DNA of 64,000 bases from Membranipora membranacea (Eukaryota; Bryozoa; Gymnolaemata; Cheilostomatida; Membraniporidae), in contig OU612074.1 in assembly GCA_914767715.1 (NCBI GenBank), forward strand, positions 19,020,062 through 19,084,061, read 5' to 3'. The first letter of the stretch is position 1. Every line of letters begins with the position of its first letter. The notes under the pieces are model-generated. The model searched no databases. It had not been told where the DNA came from and worked only from the letters and a program-made list of their open reading frames with translations. This document shows, one piece after another, positions 12,004-25,193 of the stretch. The translations under genes and the position numbers were made by a program.

Positions 12004-13510
12004 CCCATAGATTTAAAAAACAGTATAGATAGGTCATTGCGCTTCAATCAGGCTTGGATAAATTAAGACATCAAACTATTTCAAAGGAAAACTAACTTTG
12101 TTTATTTCAGTGCAACATGGTACAGGAAATATATATTTTAGCAAACTCTTCTGCTTTTAAGGGCGATGAACTTTTTCTTAGCCCTCTGAAAATTAAATAA
12201 TGCTCTCTCAGGGCCTTAAATGTTTATTAGCATGGAATTGTCCAGATAAGTTTCAGCCAGACAGTTTCTTAGTGCTACTCTCCCACAGGTTGTATATGTT
12301 GCGATATCGGCTATCATTATATATGTGGTACAGCCTGTTCGTTCCATCTCTCGGGCCCATGTTAACAAGTCTGCTCACTGTGCTAATGATCACCTCCAAC
12401 TCTGATTGAAGCACTGTCCTCTCTATATTAAATAACCTGAAGAGAAATATAAGTTTAGAACATTTTGTTCACCAAAAACACCTAACAAGCTAAATGTGGC
12501 GATTCTTACAATAAAGTAGGACCTTGATGTTTGAGCAGCAACACACATCTTAGATATCCAGGGCATTATTGTTGGATTAACATTTGGCTTTAAGACATAA
12601 ATCATATCTCAAATGCAGCGAAAATTTATACCAACCTTATCCTCATACCCACTGGGCCACTACCACTGCAAATTGTGGCTGTCCCTTCAACGGCAATGTA
12701 TTTTTTCTGGGAATCTGTGGCACATATTACCAGCAACCTCATCTAGGTAGGGCAGATGAACCTGAAATAATCATAAGATGCACCTTGTCATATGACTACA
12801 GCAATGGCTATTCTCTTGTTAATTTGAAGAACCTGACCTGACTAGTTCTCTCCTTTGCTCTAGCATGATGATCTACCACACTCAATGAGTGTGTACAGAC
12901 CAATAGTAGGACAGTTATTGTTCTTAACTTTATGAATCTCTAATAGCAGAACATGATACTTGTTGGTCTGTTGAGAACTTAATTCATAACATCAATCAGC
13001 CAAGAACATATTTATATCTACAATTAAGGTTGTTATCAATAAGCTAGTATTGAATAAGTAGAACTTCAGCAGTTACAACTTACCAGTGAAGACTTCTTTC
13101 ATCATTGGGACCCTGTGTACACTTGACACAAAGTAGAGGCAGCTCTAGTTTTGTATGAATGAAAAGAATGTATGTAGAAAGAAAGTAGTTACTGGAGGAA
13201 AGTACATGTAGTAGTGCAACAATTAATAAGACATGTCCATCACTTTACTCAACTTTACCTTTAATGTTGTTAACCTTATCAGAAAGTGTCCAATGAGAGA
13301 AGGCTATACTGAGTAAAACGACTTCTGAGCCAATTACAATGTTGTAAGAACATGATTGGCTGGAAGGTCGTTTTACTAACAGTCATGTGACACCCAGCCT
13401 TATGGTCTAGATTGCTAAAATTCCCAGATCTGAGGCTAAAGTAGGTATCATATTATAGGATAGACAGGAGCACACAATGACCTATCTATATTGTTTTTTA
13501 AATCTATGGG
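12004..13510. mobile_element. Terminal-inverted-repeat element inserted in a sushi exon
   Basis: The ends are inverted copies: CCCATAGATTTAAAAAACA on the left and its near-perfect complement on the right, with similarity over ~36 bp up to GATAGGTCATTG. TGAA is found on both outer sides (12000-12003 and 13511-13514). The exact duplication is ambiguous because of the C run; GTGAACCC also occurs on both sides. The 1.5-kb interior has no long frame, so it is non-autonomous. I cannot assign a superfamily. Confidence 0.75.
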
Positions 13511-14270
13511 TGAACCCCAGTAATCGAGAATGCAAAGCTGGTTACCACTTCTGACAGTGACAGAGAGGGCTCACATATTTATTACCAGTGTAGCTCTAAA
13601 GTTTCCACAAGCGAGGGACTGTACACATGTACAAATAGACCCAGAGGGCTTGACTGGTCCGGCGACAAACTACTCTGCCGGAAACATGTTTTAGGTGAGG
13701 AAACACACATGATACTTTGGTACCCTTGAAATTCGACAACAGATTTGGTAGAAATTTGGATTTAAATTAGGAATGTTGCTGCCAAATAATTAAGTGAAAG
13801 ATATAATCTTTTATTTTTCAGTCCCTGTTCTGAGTGGTCTAGTCGTTCTGGTTCTTGTGATCACGGGAATTTTGGTGTTTGTTTTCTGGCTCAAAAGAAG
13901 ACTTGCCAGCTCCCATCTTAACACTCTCGATCAACAATCAAATTCTGTAGCAGAAATTGGTCAGATTGTGACACAACAGCCCCTACTGTGTGGAGAGTTG
14001 GGTCTGAATAATTTACCACCAAATGAGTAAGCTGTGCCTGAACAAACTTCAGGCAGTGAGAAGAGGTAAGATACTGATTAATGCCATGATACTCCTAAAT
14101 TGTGAGATGGTTATGGTTAAATTGTTTGTAAACTGCATTATGAAATATTGCACCAAACCAACCTCGTACTAGTGACACATCTCACACTGATATATTTATT
14201 CTATTTTGTTATTATTGTTACATCATTGCCCTCTAACGGGAACTGTTTTTGCTATTCGCCGTCTATTAAT

Positions 14271-14584
14271 CACTATGGTCCCATGCCTCGAATTTGTGGT
14301 TCACTCCAATTTCGAATTATGAATGCTAACCATTTCCATGATGGAAAAAACATGAAAAGAATCTGCCGCGGCCGGGACATGAACCCCGGCCTCCCGCGTT
14401 TATATGTTCTTTGAAGTTATTCTGTGCAAGCGCGCTAACCATTCAGCCCCACCGCCAATTCAATTTAACTTGGTTTCTGTTGCCTAATCGCGTCAAAAAA
14501 AGTCATTCGTCACAATCGGAATGTCATTTCCATGGATCGATAACTCCCGAAATGCTCACGAAATCGCAACATGGGACCATAGTG
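14271..14584. mobile_element. Short TIR element with a tRNA-like segment
   Basis: CACTATGGTCCCATG at the left end is repeated inverted at the right end (14570-14584). Inside, on the minus strand (about 14455-14365), is a tRNA-like unit with A-box GGGCTGAATGGTTAGCGCGC and B-box GGTTCATGTCC. It may be a SINE that landed in a MITE, or a MITE that captured a tRNA head. It lies just 3' of the TM exon. Confidence 0.55.
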
Positions 14585-14599
14585 TAGTACTCACTGCTT

Positions 14600-17350
14600 C
14601 ATAACCTAATTCAATGTGAATTTTACAACAGCTATCTCCATCAGAGGGAAAACATTGGACTCGTTCCCATCGACATCGTAAAAAGCCTATATGAGAACAC
14701 ATCTTGTAAGTTCTAAGATATACTTCTAATCACTTATCAAATATTGTACCAATTTCAACAATCATATTCAAAATATGAATAATCATATTGCTGTCTGTGA
14801 TTGCTGATGATGACTACACCTGCCTCACCTGTATGGAGTTTTTCAGTAGAACTATTCTACCAAGTCATTAGTTCCACCCTTTCACCATAACCAGCTGTAT
14901 TCCAGTATGACACTCTGCTGCAAAGCCAGACCTGTAGCCAGTAGGCCGTAACCATGGGCTTGCACCTTTTAGAATGTTACACATCCAAAGAGACCTTTAT
15001 TATAATGAGTTCTGGTCCCTAGGGAAAATGCAGTCAGCCAAGGGGTAATCGACTTTGATACCGGAACTTTGATAGACAGGAGTATTGAATCAACCACTGA
15101 GATGATCAAAAGCAGACACACTATGTTCTCGACCGCTTTATAATATAAGGTTGGGTGATTCACTCTCTCCGCTAACTAAACTTGGCTTTGTTTGTACATA
15201 GTAGTGAGAAGATGGTGATCCTAAAATTTACTATGAAACTGATAACTATAACAATATTTATATTGACGCCCTACCTAGTTTTTCAACCCAAAAGATCATA
15301 ATTAGGCCTGTATCAGGTTAAACTATTGTTATAGGCCCCTCAAAATTAGTTTACCAATTAGACATGTACTGCTGAAACATTTGTCACCTGATATCATGTA
15401 CATTTGGTAATTGTGGCCTTGATGGACTGATAGTAGCAATCTAAACTTCTGCAGCACACTAACAGTCTAGGCAATGACATTGACATAAATATTAGACAGC
15501 TCACTGAATTTATTATCCTTGCCTTGAATCTTACAACGGCTTAAGTAATTTGATCCCGAAGAGGGGGGGGGGCTTCAAATGAAGCTAGCAAAAATCATCA
15601 TTTGAGACCATAGTCACTGTGTGAGCAATACCCACTAAGGTCTTGTTGCTATATCGCAACATTCTATAGATATAAAACATTGTTTCAAACTGTCGTAGTT
15701 GTCTACTCTTGGTGAACAAGAAGGCAACTAGTAAAGGATTACCAATACATATTCAGTCAGTACATTGATATTTTGAGATGATGATGAGGTTACACATTCG
15801 GCAGAGAAGAGGTTTATTTGTGATGAAGGTTAAATTAAAAAAGGATCTGTTGCTGATACTACAAGTATGAAAACTGTGCACAGGTACAACTGCAAAGGTA
15901 AACCTACATTTGCTGACTAAGGACCTTTAGCTCGTAATTTGTTGAAGCAGTGTATAGACTATATACTACCAGAGTTATGGCGTCCTAATACCCAATGCTC
16001 ATTTCACTGGAAGCAACACTCGATGAATCAAATGAATGTGTATTCTGCTGCTGTCGTTTACCTGCTGACTTTAAAGAGTATTTGGCGTCAGGCCAGTAAA
16101 CTTCAGTTATCATACACACTACATACAAATGCCTCAGAATTAAAAACCTAGTAAAACAAAGTGTGAGCAAGTAAGAGATGAATGGTAATGATAATCTCTA
16201 CAAAAAGAATTTGATTGCCATCAACTTGTCAAGATAGCACCCTCGGTGTCGGATCTGCAGTCTCTTGAGGTTCAGTTCTGAAATGATCATCCTGAAATAA
16301 TTTCTTCGTTGTCTTATCACATTGACATTAACACTGTCCTTTATCAAAATCACTATGGATTAAAAAGGGGTTCTATAAGTCATGCTGTTATCAGTGATGA
16401 GGCCACATTGGATTTTAGAAAATAACACAGGCACTCGTGATAAACACCATAAGATTCTGGACCGACGTTGCTCATACCAAACTTAAAAGCTAGGGAAAAC
16501 CAACCACAGTACATAAACAATACCATTCTCAAGTTGATGAAAGCCTGAGATCATGCATATTGTAATAATGAAAGGGCATAGAAATTACTAAGCAAGCTAT
16601 CCAAATCACTGATAAGATTGTCACTCACATCGCAGGGGAGATGATACATAAGATATAAATGTGGTCACCACCTCAAAAGTACCAAAAATCTCATCTAATA
16701 CATATCCACTAATTGAATAGATTTGAGTCATTCATTTTAGCTTACCATTCTAATTTGACAGTTATAATAATGATACATTTATTGTCAGCCACAATTTTAT
16801 CGGCTCCTATGTTTCTGTACTTCTTTGGAGTGATTGCCGCAAGTGTTCCATTTAATGAGGGTAGGGATATTATATATTTAAATCATGTAGCCCTGACAAT
16901 CATCAACATCATAACCAGCCCGGTCTCATCTTTGCTACAAACTCATAGTGGAGCGGTGCTTCATCACTTAGGATGACTCACAAAAATCCGCAAGATCAAT
17001 ATTCCACATAAATTTGGGACTCTTAAACTGGGATATAAATTGAAAAAATATGAAAATAACTTGTTTTGTATCGAGTAAAATCTGTAAGGTTGACTGTTAG
17101 AACAAGATTTAGTCACCTTCATTGGCCTCGGCCTTTCATGTTTACAACTACAACTCTAGGTGACGGTATGACTAATGTTCGATACAGCTATTCTGGAAGT
17201 CCATTTGATTTACTGCTATATGGATGGTTAACTTCACAACAGTTCTAAGTTGAGCAAATCATCGCTAGACCAGCCGTAAAGAACATTCTCAGGTTATTGG
17301 CTGATTAATTGTCTTCAAGTTATTTGATGTTAACGGAAAACATACAAATG
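14600..17350. other. No gene recognised
   Basis: I found no splice-compatible coding exons or strong repeat structure here, apart from a G9 run near 15565. Short open frames are scattered and unconserved in character. It separates the broken sushi/TM gene from the CAP-gene promoter. Confidence 0.5.
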
Positions 17351-17610
17351 GTTATTAGTGCCCTGTTGTGTGTGTGTCATTGAGGAACTCATGTGGGCTT
17401 TTGGCAGGACAGATCCACATATAATTCAATGATCTTGATTGATGGGTGCATGGCTTGTTTACCTCTTAATTTGTTTTGCGTATTTTGAGAGAATCATAGT
17501 GAATTCTGAAGTGGTAAATTTAATTGGTTTTACTCACCCCGAAGGTATGCCTTGCTAATTACCAGTGATTTACAGGTCTGACACATTTATTTACTACGGT
17601 TTCCAGCAGG

Positions 17611-17618
17611 TATATAAG
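17611..17618 (+). promoter_or_regulatory. TATA-like box of the CAP gene
   Basis: TATATAAG lies ~109 bp upstream of the CAP-gene ATG, in a block conserved with the duplicate at 8064-8071. Spacing fits a core promoter with a short 5' UTR. No transcript evidence. Confidence 0.5.
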
Positions 17619-17719
17619 GGAGAAACCAGATTATTTAGGACAAGAAAACTTCTTTTCAGCTTGGAGGAAAACAATTACTAGTCATTTCAAAATCACTTCA
17701 AAACTATTTGGCATTTGCA

Positions 17720-20700
17720 ATGAATTTTTTACTACCAACCCTGTGGATGGCAATGGTAAGCATACTATCTAGCTTCTGCTAATTTTCTACTTTGGCTCAC
17801 GTTTAAAAAAATTGCACACATTTACTCGGAGACCATAGATAGGATACACTTTGTCTCATACCTCTCAGATTCAGTGTTTAACTTTATTAGTACCATTCTC
17901 CTAAATAAAAAAAAAGAAACAAACGATGACATTGTATAATAACAGAGGATTAATTTATTTTGGAGAGGCAAGTCGCCGTAAAAACAGAAGAATTTTATAG
18001 CATGCCTATGATATCATTTACTCGCAGAATTGACATACTGAATAGTATGCAGTCTGATACCCAAGACTCTTGCCCCTCCCCTGGCAATATGTAGACTCTT
18101 GAGCTTTAAAGCTAGACTAGGATTAGCATATTTTGATATTGTCACATCCATACAACATCACCTGTATATATGACAGGTACTAGGAGTATTCTCAGAGGAT
18201 GGCTGTATATCACCAAAGTTTTCAGCAGTACCAGACCACACTGGATGTAAACAGAAATCTTCACACGCCTCATATGGTAAGTGATTTCATAATCAATGTA
18301 GTATATAAACTACAAGACAGACCACCAACCAATTTAACTACTTGATTGAGATTGTTGGCCTCTTAGGTTTAATTTTTCTTTGATATCAGGAAGTAATACA
18401 CTCGAATCCTACTGTTTAATGTCAATTGATCTTTGTTGCATCCATATATCTCACCATGTAGCAGCATTTGGAGTGCCATATACATTGGACATTATACTGT
18501 ATTGAGAAGTTAATTATGATTACTTGGCTATATTATTAAAGAGCCAAATTTTATCACTAATATGGTAACACAATCTTTGACCTCAATGGAAAACTCCTCA
18601 ACTTTTACAGAAGGCATGGATGACGAATCCCAAAGACAAATTGTTGATAAACACAACCATTTCAGAAGCACACTTAACGCGAGTAATATGCAGAAAATGG
18701 TGAGTGAACTTATAAAAGCTGTCGACAATAGTTGATAGTGAGCTCAATCGGTTTAATCATGATTTTAGTTTGGTGCAGTTAAAACTTATCACTATGATTT
18801 GTATGAAAATTAAAATACCAATACAACTTTATTATATTATATTATATTATATTTATTATATTCCTAACTCCTCTTGCAGGCCACAATGGGGCTTGCTCTC
18901 TATTGTATACATACTCTGTGACCCTCAACTTTCTCTTCATGTTCAGAGTAAACATATTTTGTCGCTCCTCTGTTTTAAGACTCGCGTTGGAGCCCCTGGC
19001 TATAGAATAATCAAAATCCTCTCTTACTCTTTTGAATCTGAACTAAAGAGAACTAAAAGAAAGATTCTATCCAGAAGTATAATTTTTCTGAATTTCACTA
19101 ACAGATGTGGGATGAAGAGCTTGCTCAGTTAGCCCAGAGGTGGAGTGATAATTGTGTTTTCCAGCATGATTCTGGAGCAAAAAGAGCAGTACCAGGAAAG
19201 TACCGTGTTGGTAAGAAATCACCACTCGATGTATAACTCGATATATAACTCGATGTATAACTCGATATATAACTCGGTGTATAATTTGTTGTATAACTTG
19301 ATGGTTAACTTGATGGTTAACTTGATGTATAACTCGATGTATAACTTGAAACATTACTGTCATAATTTTTCAATAATTGGCTGGGATTATGAAACTACTA
19401 ATCCTTCTTGTGAGAAGATAACAATTAGATGACACTGTTGACACCAGCTCCACCTTAGCCTGAGCCCCCCCTAGACTTTTTTCCACCGTCCTGTGAGGGC
19501 AACAACCTCGGGCCACCAACTGATATTTTAATTCCTCAGTGTGATTTACCAAGCAGCTAATTTGTTACACTGATCGTTTGTTGGTAATCAATCTTCCAAT
19601 GTCTAGGTTGACTGGATAGAAAAATTGTTTTGAATCACTACAACTTGAATGAGTAACAGCAAGAGACAAGTTGAATACAACCCTAATGTAGTCATCAAGT
19701 ATGCATGACAAATTAAATATGAGGCAGTGATTTAAACATTCAACTGTTCTTCATTATTGCAATACTATTGCAGGACAAAATATAGCTGCAGGATACTCAA
19801 ACTGGACACTAGTTATGGAGGCGTGGTGGAAGGAGATAGAGGATTTCCACTATAATCAGCAGGGAAGGATGGAGTTTTACAAGGTCGGACACTTCACCCA
19901 GATGGCCTGGGCCGACACTGCAAGGTTAGGATGCGCTTGGACTACATGTAGTAACACAGATCTACTCTACTATGGAGGGAAATTCTATGTCTGCAATTAC
20001 GCCCCTGCGTGAGTATAATAATTTTCTCTCTTCTAGCTCATGTGCTCAAACTTACTGGTTTGGGATTTGATTTATAATGATGACTACCAGCAATCCGGGG
20101 GAGTTTGATCAGATTAATTTCTATACACTTTTGTGAGCAAGCGTGCCAGCAACCAAACTGTACGCATCAAGTATTTCGGAGGATATTATTTTGTAAATGA
20201 TTGCGCAAGAAAAGCTCTGGAATAATCTAATGGGGGGGGGGGGGCGCATTTACAGTTTACAAAAGTAGAAATTAGATTAACATGATGATTATGCTTGGAT
20301 GTGATTTTATTGGGTATTGGAGCTGTATAAATGTCAGCAAGAACATTTTGACCAAACTGTAGAGAGCTCAAGTGAGGCACTTATTTGATTTGACTGGAAT
20401 CTTTCATTTTTCAATGTTATTCATGTTCTACAGTGGTAACCTGGACTGGTGGAAGCCATATAACATGACCAATGAGGGCGGAGTCTCTGGTAAATGTGCT
20501 TCCTGTCCAGATAGCTGTGACGATAACGGCCTGTGTGGTGAGTATAAGGCTAAAAATGTATACATTGTTTGTATATGCAGTCTGCAAATTCATGGCAGGT
20601 GATGGCATGTGTTGTCAATTGTGCATTCAATGATGTAGCATATGAAGAGAGGCGTTTGCATCATTTGAATCCGTATGATATGATATGATGCCAGCAAACC

Positions 20701-22432
20701 CTACAGCATCAACACAATATTGATATCGGTCATTAAACACTGATTGCAAAATTGCAACAACTGTACTGTATTTAATACACTACACTATCAGTGTTTTTTG
20801 AAGGAATACAAAGTGCATAGATCGTTTGAACTTTCTCCCATTAAATTAGAATAAACCCAATAAATTCATCCGCCAAATAAAAGAGTATCATAATAAAACT
20901 GCGTGATCCTAACTGTGTATTTTTTATTTTTGAACAGATTGCGCAGGCAAAGTCTGTGAGAATGGAGGAGTATTAGATGTTAATACCTGCGAGTGTACAT
21001 GTAGTAAGCTATACTACACAGCAGATACATGTTCATGTGAGTATAATATATCCCTCAGTAAGAACGAAAAGTGTAAAATTTGTGTTAAAGATGGATAATT
21101 ATTACAAAGTTATCCCCTCATGTATAGAGAGGGCATAACTCCATAAGCAATACAATTACCGTAATACCTCACCTATAAGGCGCGTGCCTTTTAGGTGAAG
21201 GTGCCTATAAGAAAGGAGCATATAGGCGCGGGTTTCATTTGAAGCATTTTTATATTTGACTTGGACCAAAACCTCGCCTTACAAGCTGGATGAATAGAGC
21301 CTAAGTAGGTTGAATAGGCTGGAAGCTATATAGGCTGAATAGCTATATAGGCTGAATAGGTACGAGAGGCTGAATAGCTATATAGGCTGAATAGGTACGA
21401 GAGGCTGAATAGCTCAGTGCCTTGTAAACATGATGTTGCGAGTTGAATCCCATCGAGGTCAGTTCACCTTTCAAAGGGGTGCCTTATAGCTGTGGGGTGC
21501 CTTATAACCAAAGCATGTCTATCTTTTCTGAAGGAGGTGGCCGGTGCCTCATAAGTGAGGTACATTATGCTTTCCAAAATATCAAATTACTGGTTCTAGT
21601 CAATGGATTACTCATAATTATCACCACTGTCATGTAAAATGTTGTTATTTAGATACATCAAAACAGTGAAGATTTGACTTCAGTAAATTTAACTCTTTCC
21701 TAATACCGTCATTTTTTAAACTTTTAATATGGTTCATGTTTACAATCTGTTAGTCGATGAAAGCTATTATGATATTATCCGGTTTTTTTAGTGGACTGTG
21801 ACACTGCAACAGACTCTCAGTTCTGTGATATGTTCTGGACTAAGCCTGATTGTGACAGATACACAAATGTCCCTTCAGAATGTCCCCACATGTGTGGATC
21901 GTGTCCACTTGCTGACACACCAACAAGCATTAACCAATCAGGGACAAAAGCTTCAGTCCTAGTGACTGAGTCGGCAACTTCTGCCACGGACACATCTCTT
22001 CAGACATCTATAACCACTGATGCCGTTCTAAAAAGCACCACAACCCAAACACCAGCATCGACAACAAAACTTCATACAACTCAAAGTTCTCAACAATCAA
22101 CAGAATCATTTAGTAATTTTTCAACTACAGGAAAGTCAACTCCATCATCTACATCGATGCCTGAAGGATCAAATCTGACTAGCAACAGCCCTCACCATAT
22201 GTCAGAAAATTTCACTGAGTCTCAGTCAAATAATATGCAAACCGATAAACTCACATATGCAGTAGATACAATAGGTGAGGAGCCAGAAGGAGTTGAAATA
22301 TCTGAGGAAGGTGATAAGACAGTTATCAAATTCCCCAGTGATATCTTTGGTAGGGATGCTGTTGCTTTGCCACAGGGAGAAGGCAAATCTAGGCTATACT
22401 CAGCACTGGTGCTCTTACTCAGACTACCATGA
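17720..22432 (+). CDS. Secreted CAP-domain protein with EGF-like, ShKT-like and mucin-like regions, probably GPI-anchored
   Basis: Exons 17720-17755, 18177-18276, 18542-18699, 19105-19210, 19774-20008, 20434-20537, 20938-21036, 21792-22432 total 1479 nt (492 aa), with all phases matching. Signal peptide MNFLLPTLWMAMVLGVFS. A short two-Cys segment and a Ser/Thr linker precede the CAP domain (roughly 85-230), seen from HNHFR (conserved His), WDEELAQLAQRW, NIAAGYSNW, EAWWKEI and the signature-like VGHFTQMAW and YVCNYAPA. Two Cys-rich EGF-like units follow (CPDSCDDNGLC..., CENGGVLD...CECTC). Then comes a ShKT-like CD...DSQFC...CPHMCGSCP block, a ~100-aa Ser/Thr-rich stretch with many N-glycosylation sites, and a short hydrophobic C-terminus that looks like a GPI signal. 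CAP proteins are extracellular; no specific ligand can be read. AATAAA occurs at 22593. Confidence 0.88.
18835..18862. repeat. TTATA microsatellite
   Basis: Five-base TTATA repeats in CAP-gene intron 3. Confidence 0.8.
19227..19345. repeat. 12-bp minisatellite (ATAACTCGATGT type)
   Basis: About nine to ten copies of a 12-bp unit (GTATAACTCGAT and variants such as GTTAACTTGATG) begin ~15 bp after the exon-4 donor of the CAP gene. Tyr/Asn/Ser and Val/Ile/His repeat frames on either strand are artefacts. Confidence 0.85.
21165..21570. repeat. Repeat cluster with tRNA-like SINE remnant in CAP-gene intron 7
   Basis: Contains several copies of TATAGGCTGAATAG (21290-21410) and a partial tRNA-like head with GGCTGAATAGCTCAGTG and GAGTTGAATCCCATC. 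The flanks contain ACCT.ATAAG.CGCGTGCCTTTTAGGTGA and GCCTCATAAGTGAGGTA motifs that recur around 33.0-33.2 kb. Confidence 0.6.
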
Positions 22433-23446
22433 CCTATCTAAAAATGTTAGAATTCATGAATTCGTACATTTTAATTTTTTAAATCAATGAATCTTTTTCT
22501 GTAACGTTGGCTTATCTTTCCAGAATTAATTTTGCATCTTAAAACTTTGTGGTTTTTATTGCGCTGAGGCTTAGTTTTGGTAGTTGGCTTCAAATAAAGC
22601 AAAGATACCCCCTAACTATGAATTCAAATATGATACTTGACACACACACAAATGCAATTCGTCCATGTTATTCTGGAAGGTTCTGAATACTGCAAGCAAT
22701 AAAGACATTTGAAATGTCTACAAAGGCATTTCATGAACCCATAAGTTGCATTTGAAGGTTTGATTCCATAAAATAAGTCAGTTTTTCATATGGACAAAGA
22801 CTCTTACAGTTGAATGGGCCGTTTTTTTTTTTCATTCACACGGCTGACTTCTCAGTAAGTATTCATGTCGTATTCTCTACATACCCAACACGTACACATC
22901 ATATCCTGACCAAGTACATTTCACAAACCCTCCTCGTAATTACCACGCAATAGTAGTTGGTTGGAATGAAATGGCTTCACTGTATTGAAATAATAATACT
23001 AAAATACAGCTGTGAAAACACAAGGTTACGAGTTCATAACAACTATTTTTTTAGAATTATCTCCCTCTTTATTTGGGAGTGTGTTGTACTGAGTGCATAA
23101 TTATCAAATCTCGGTATTATAATATAAGGTTTTATTGTTATCGAAACATAGCAATAGGCTACAATTAGATTATGTGATGAGTAGCGTCAATTGCTTTAAA
23201 TACATCTGTCAATCATTTATATGTGGCGTGATCGTGATCGGGCAGTCTGCTGTTTGAAAAAACAGCCTTTTGATTATGTAAATCCTGCTTCGCTACAGAC
23301 TTAAATTGACAGGTTGATTAGCATGTCAGATGACAATAAGAACGCATGCTATTAACATAAATTCAGACAATGATTGTTATTAAAATAGTAGCCTACTAAT
23401 AGTAGAAAGTAGATACTAGTTTCGGAACAACAGGGACTCAATCACC

Positions 23447-25193
23447 ATGAGCCTAGGTAAGACAAGCCGAATTCTTCTGATCCAGACCGGAGGTAAGTTA
23501 ATAATCAATCAAATTCAGGTATTGTCAACTTCAGTTTCTAAGTACCTGTCACCTGACCTGGGGTTAAGGTCGTTGTCAATCAGTATGCAGAGAACTATCA
23601 ACACAAATAGACGGGAGGATCGAACTCAATACACAGTTAAAAAATCTGCTGTTAGCCTCTACCTCTACCAGCTTTAGACCTAAGTTAGGTAAACGCTCAC
23701 ATTGATGTTGGAGAATGATTGCAAAGATTATGGGCTTTATAGGCATCTGACTCAATTTTGGGCTATGTTTTAGGTACAATTGATAAGATCTATCCTAACA
23801 AGCCTGGGGCATATGGGTTTGTGATTGACCAATCAGCTGCTCACCTACTATTACCTGAGCCAATCAGATCACAAGTTGAGTTAGTGAGTGTCTGCAGGAA
23901 AGACAGCCAAGAGATAGATGATACTGACAGGTAGGGTGGTTATAACTTCTTCCTGTTGCAGTTTCGAAATTAACTATCCATAGAGCCTTTCATTTCAATG
24001 ATTCCATGAGAAGTCAACACTCTGTTGCCTAAACCAAGTTAGTATCTGCCTCTTCCTTACACTGCTGAACCAGTGGTTGAACAAAGATGTGAGACTACAT
24101 CAGCATGCTAAGGTTTGAAGCCTCTAAGCTCGCGTAGTATGTTGGGTTAATATTTTAGTCAGCCAGCCAGTAAGCTAGGAAACAAAGTTATTTGTTAGAA
24201 TCACACATGGGAGGGAAGACTGCATGGATCTACAGAGCACTAGCTCAGACTACAGATCCTTATGTCTAGGTGTGATCTGACCTACCGATATCAGACATGG
24301 CACTGTGATCAAACAAGGGTTGTAAATGTGACCATCTGATCTGTGTGATTAACTTTGTGGTTTCAATACACATCTTTTTTATACAGGGAAAAGTTGGTTG
24401 ATGCTATTAGATCATCTCATATCAGTCTAATTCTTATCACACACGGAACTGATACTATTATAGAGACAGCCAAATATCTTCAATCACAGCTTGATGGTTA
24501 CTCAATAGACAAATGTGTTCTCTTAACAGGTGAGCTGTTTCTAGTTGAGTTAATGGAGGTCCCATCTACACATCAAAATTTTCCTACTGATCATGAGGAA
24601 CCTGTGCGCAGGGGCGTATTGTTAAAAAGTTTACGATAGAGAACAAAATAGATAAATGTGAGAAGTGCGAAAAAGATTTGGGTTCACAACTAACAGGCTG
24701 ATGTTTTCCAAATAAATTTATGTGAACTTTGTCAAGAACTAACCAAAGTTCCTATCATACCTGGTTTACCAACTCAGATGGAGTTTAAATGCCATTTAAA
24801 GCTCTCAAATGCTACTCTACAGAACAATAAGCACATTTCTCTTATAATCTTTATATTCATCTTTTATTATTTCGGATAAAGACCGTTCCCCGTAATCAGG
24901 TTGGAAATAAATCATCCAGCACACCATATAACAGTTTAATAATTCTATGATTTTTTGCACTATGATATTTATTGAGTCTGTCTGTTGAAGGTGCTACCCA
25001 GCCTTGGAGTATGAAGAAAACTGATGCCGAGATGAATGTTGGGACTTCTCTGGGCTTTCTTCTAGCATCAGAAGCAGGATCATCTGAGATGACTGGTGTC
25101 TATGTTTGTATGAACGGATGCGTTATCCCTGCTGACAGAGTATATCGGGATAAACTCTCCGGCTGTTTCCTCAGAACTCAAGAACAAAGATAA
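23447..25193 (+). CDS. Short L-asparaginase-like (N-terminal domain) protein
   Basis: Exons 23447-23492, 23774-23930, 24387-24529, 24991-25193 total 549 nt (182 aa), with all phases matching. The start is ILLIQTGGTIDK (residues 9-20), with the nucleophile-type Thr in GGTI at 17. A RKDSQEIDDTDR stretch follows at ~57-68, then THGTDT (86-91), the second asparaginase signature with its Thr-Asp pair, then LLTGATQPWSMKKTDAEMN and a YVCMNGCVIPAD stretch. Full type I/II asparaginases are ~330 aa with a C-terminal domain. This protein has only the N-terminal catalytic half, like the short stand-alone family known in bacteria. It has introns, so it is a real animal locus and not a bacterial contaminant. 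Whether it hydrolyses asparagine is unknown. No signal peptide; probably cytosolic. AATAAA lies ~10 bp past the stop. Confidence 0.88.

Larger units (their letters stand above)
9329..14030 (+). pseudogene. Sushi-TM receptor-like gene copy, sushi exon disrupted
   Basis: Exons in matching phase 1: 9329-9559 (Ser/Thr/Pro-rich stalk with N-glycosylation sites and a Cys pair), 9849-9926 (Ser/Thr-rich), a sushi exon 11981-13694, and 13822-14030. The last encodes a TM helix (LSGLVVLVLVITGILVFVFW), then KRR and a ~45-aa cytoplasmic tail ending in TAA. The sushi exon is closely related to the one at 1038-1241 but carries a 1.5-kb insertion after 23 nt. Without the insertion the exon is 203 nt against 204 in the paralog, so it is also one base out of frame. 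Reading into the insertion gives a stop within about 20 codons. I infer a former single-pass NHL/sushi membrane protein, now broken in this sequence. An allele without the insertion could still be nearly intact. Confidence 0.7.

Noticed and set aside
19067-19432. Val-Ile-His-Arg and Tyr-Asn-Ser-Met repeat frames
   Set aside because: 12-bp minisatellite in a CAP-gene intron, partly overlapping the real exon 4.
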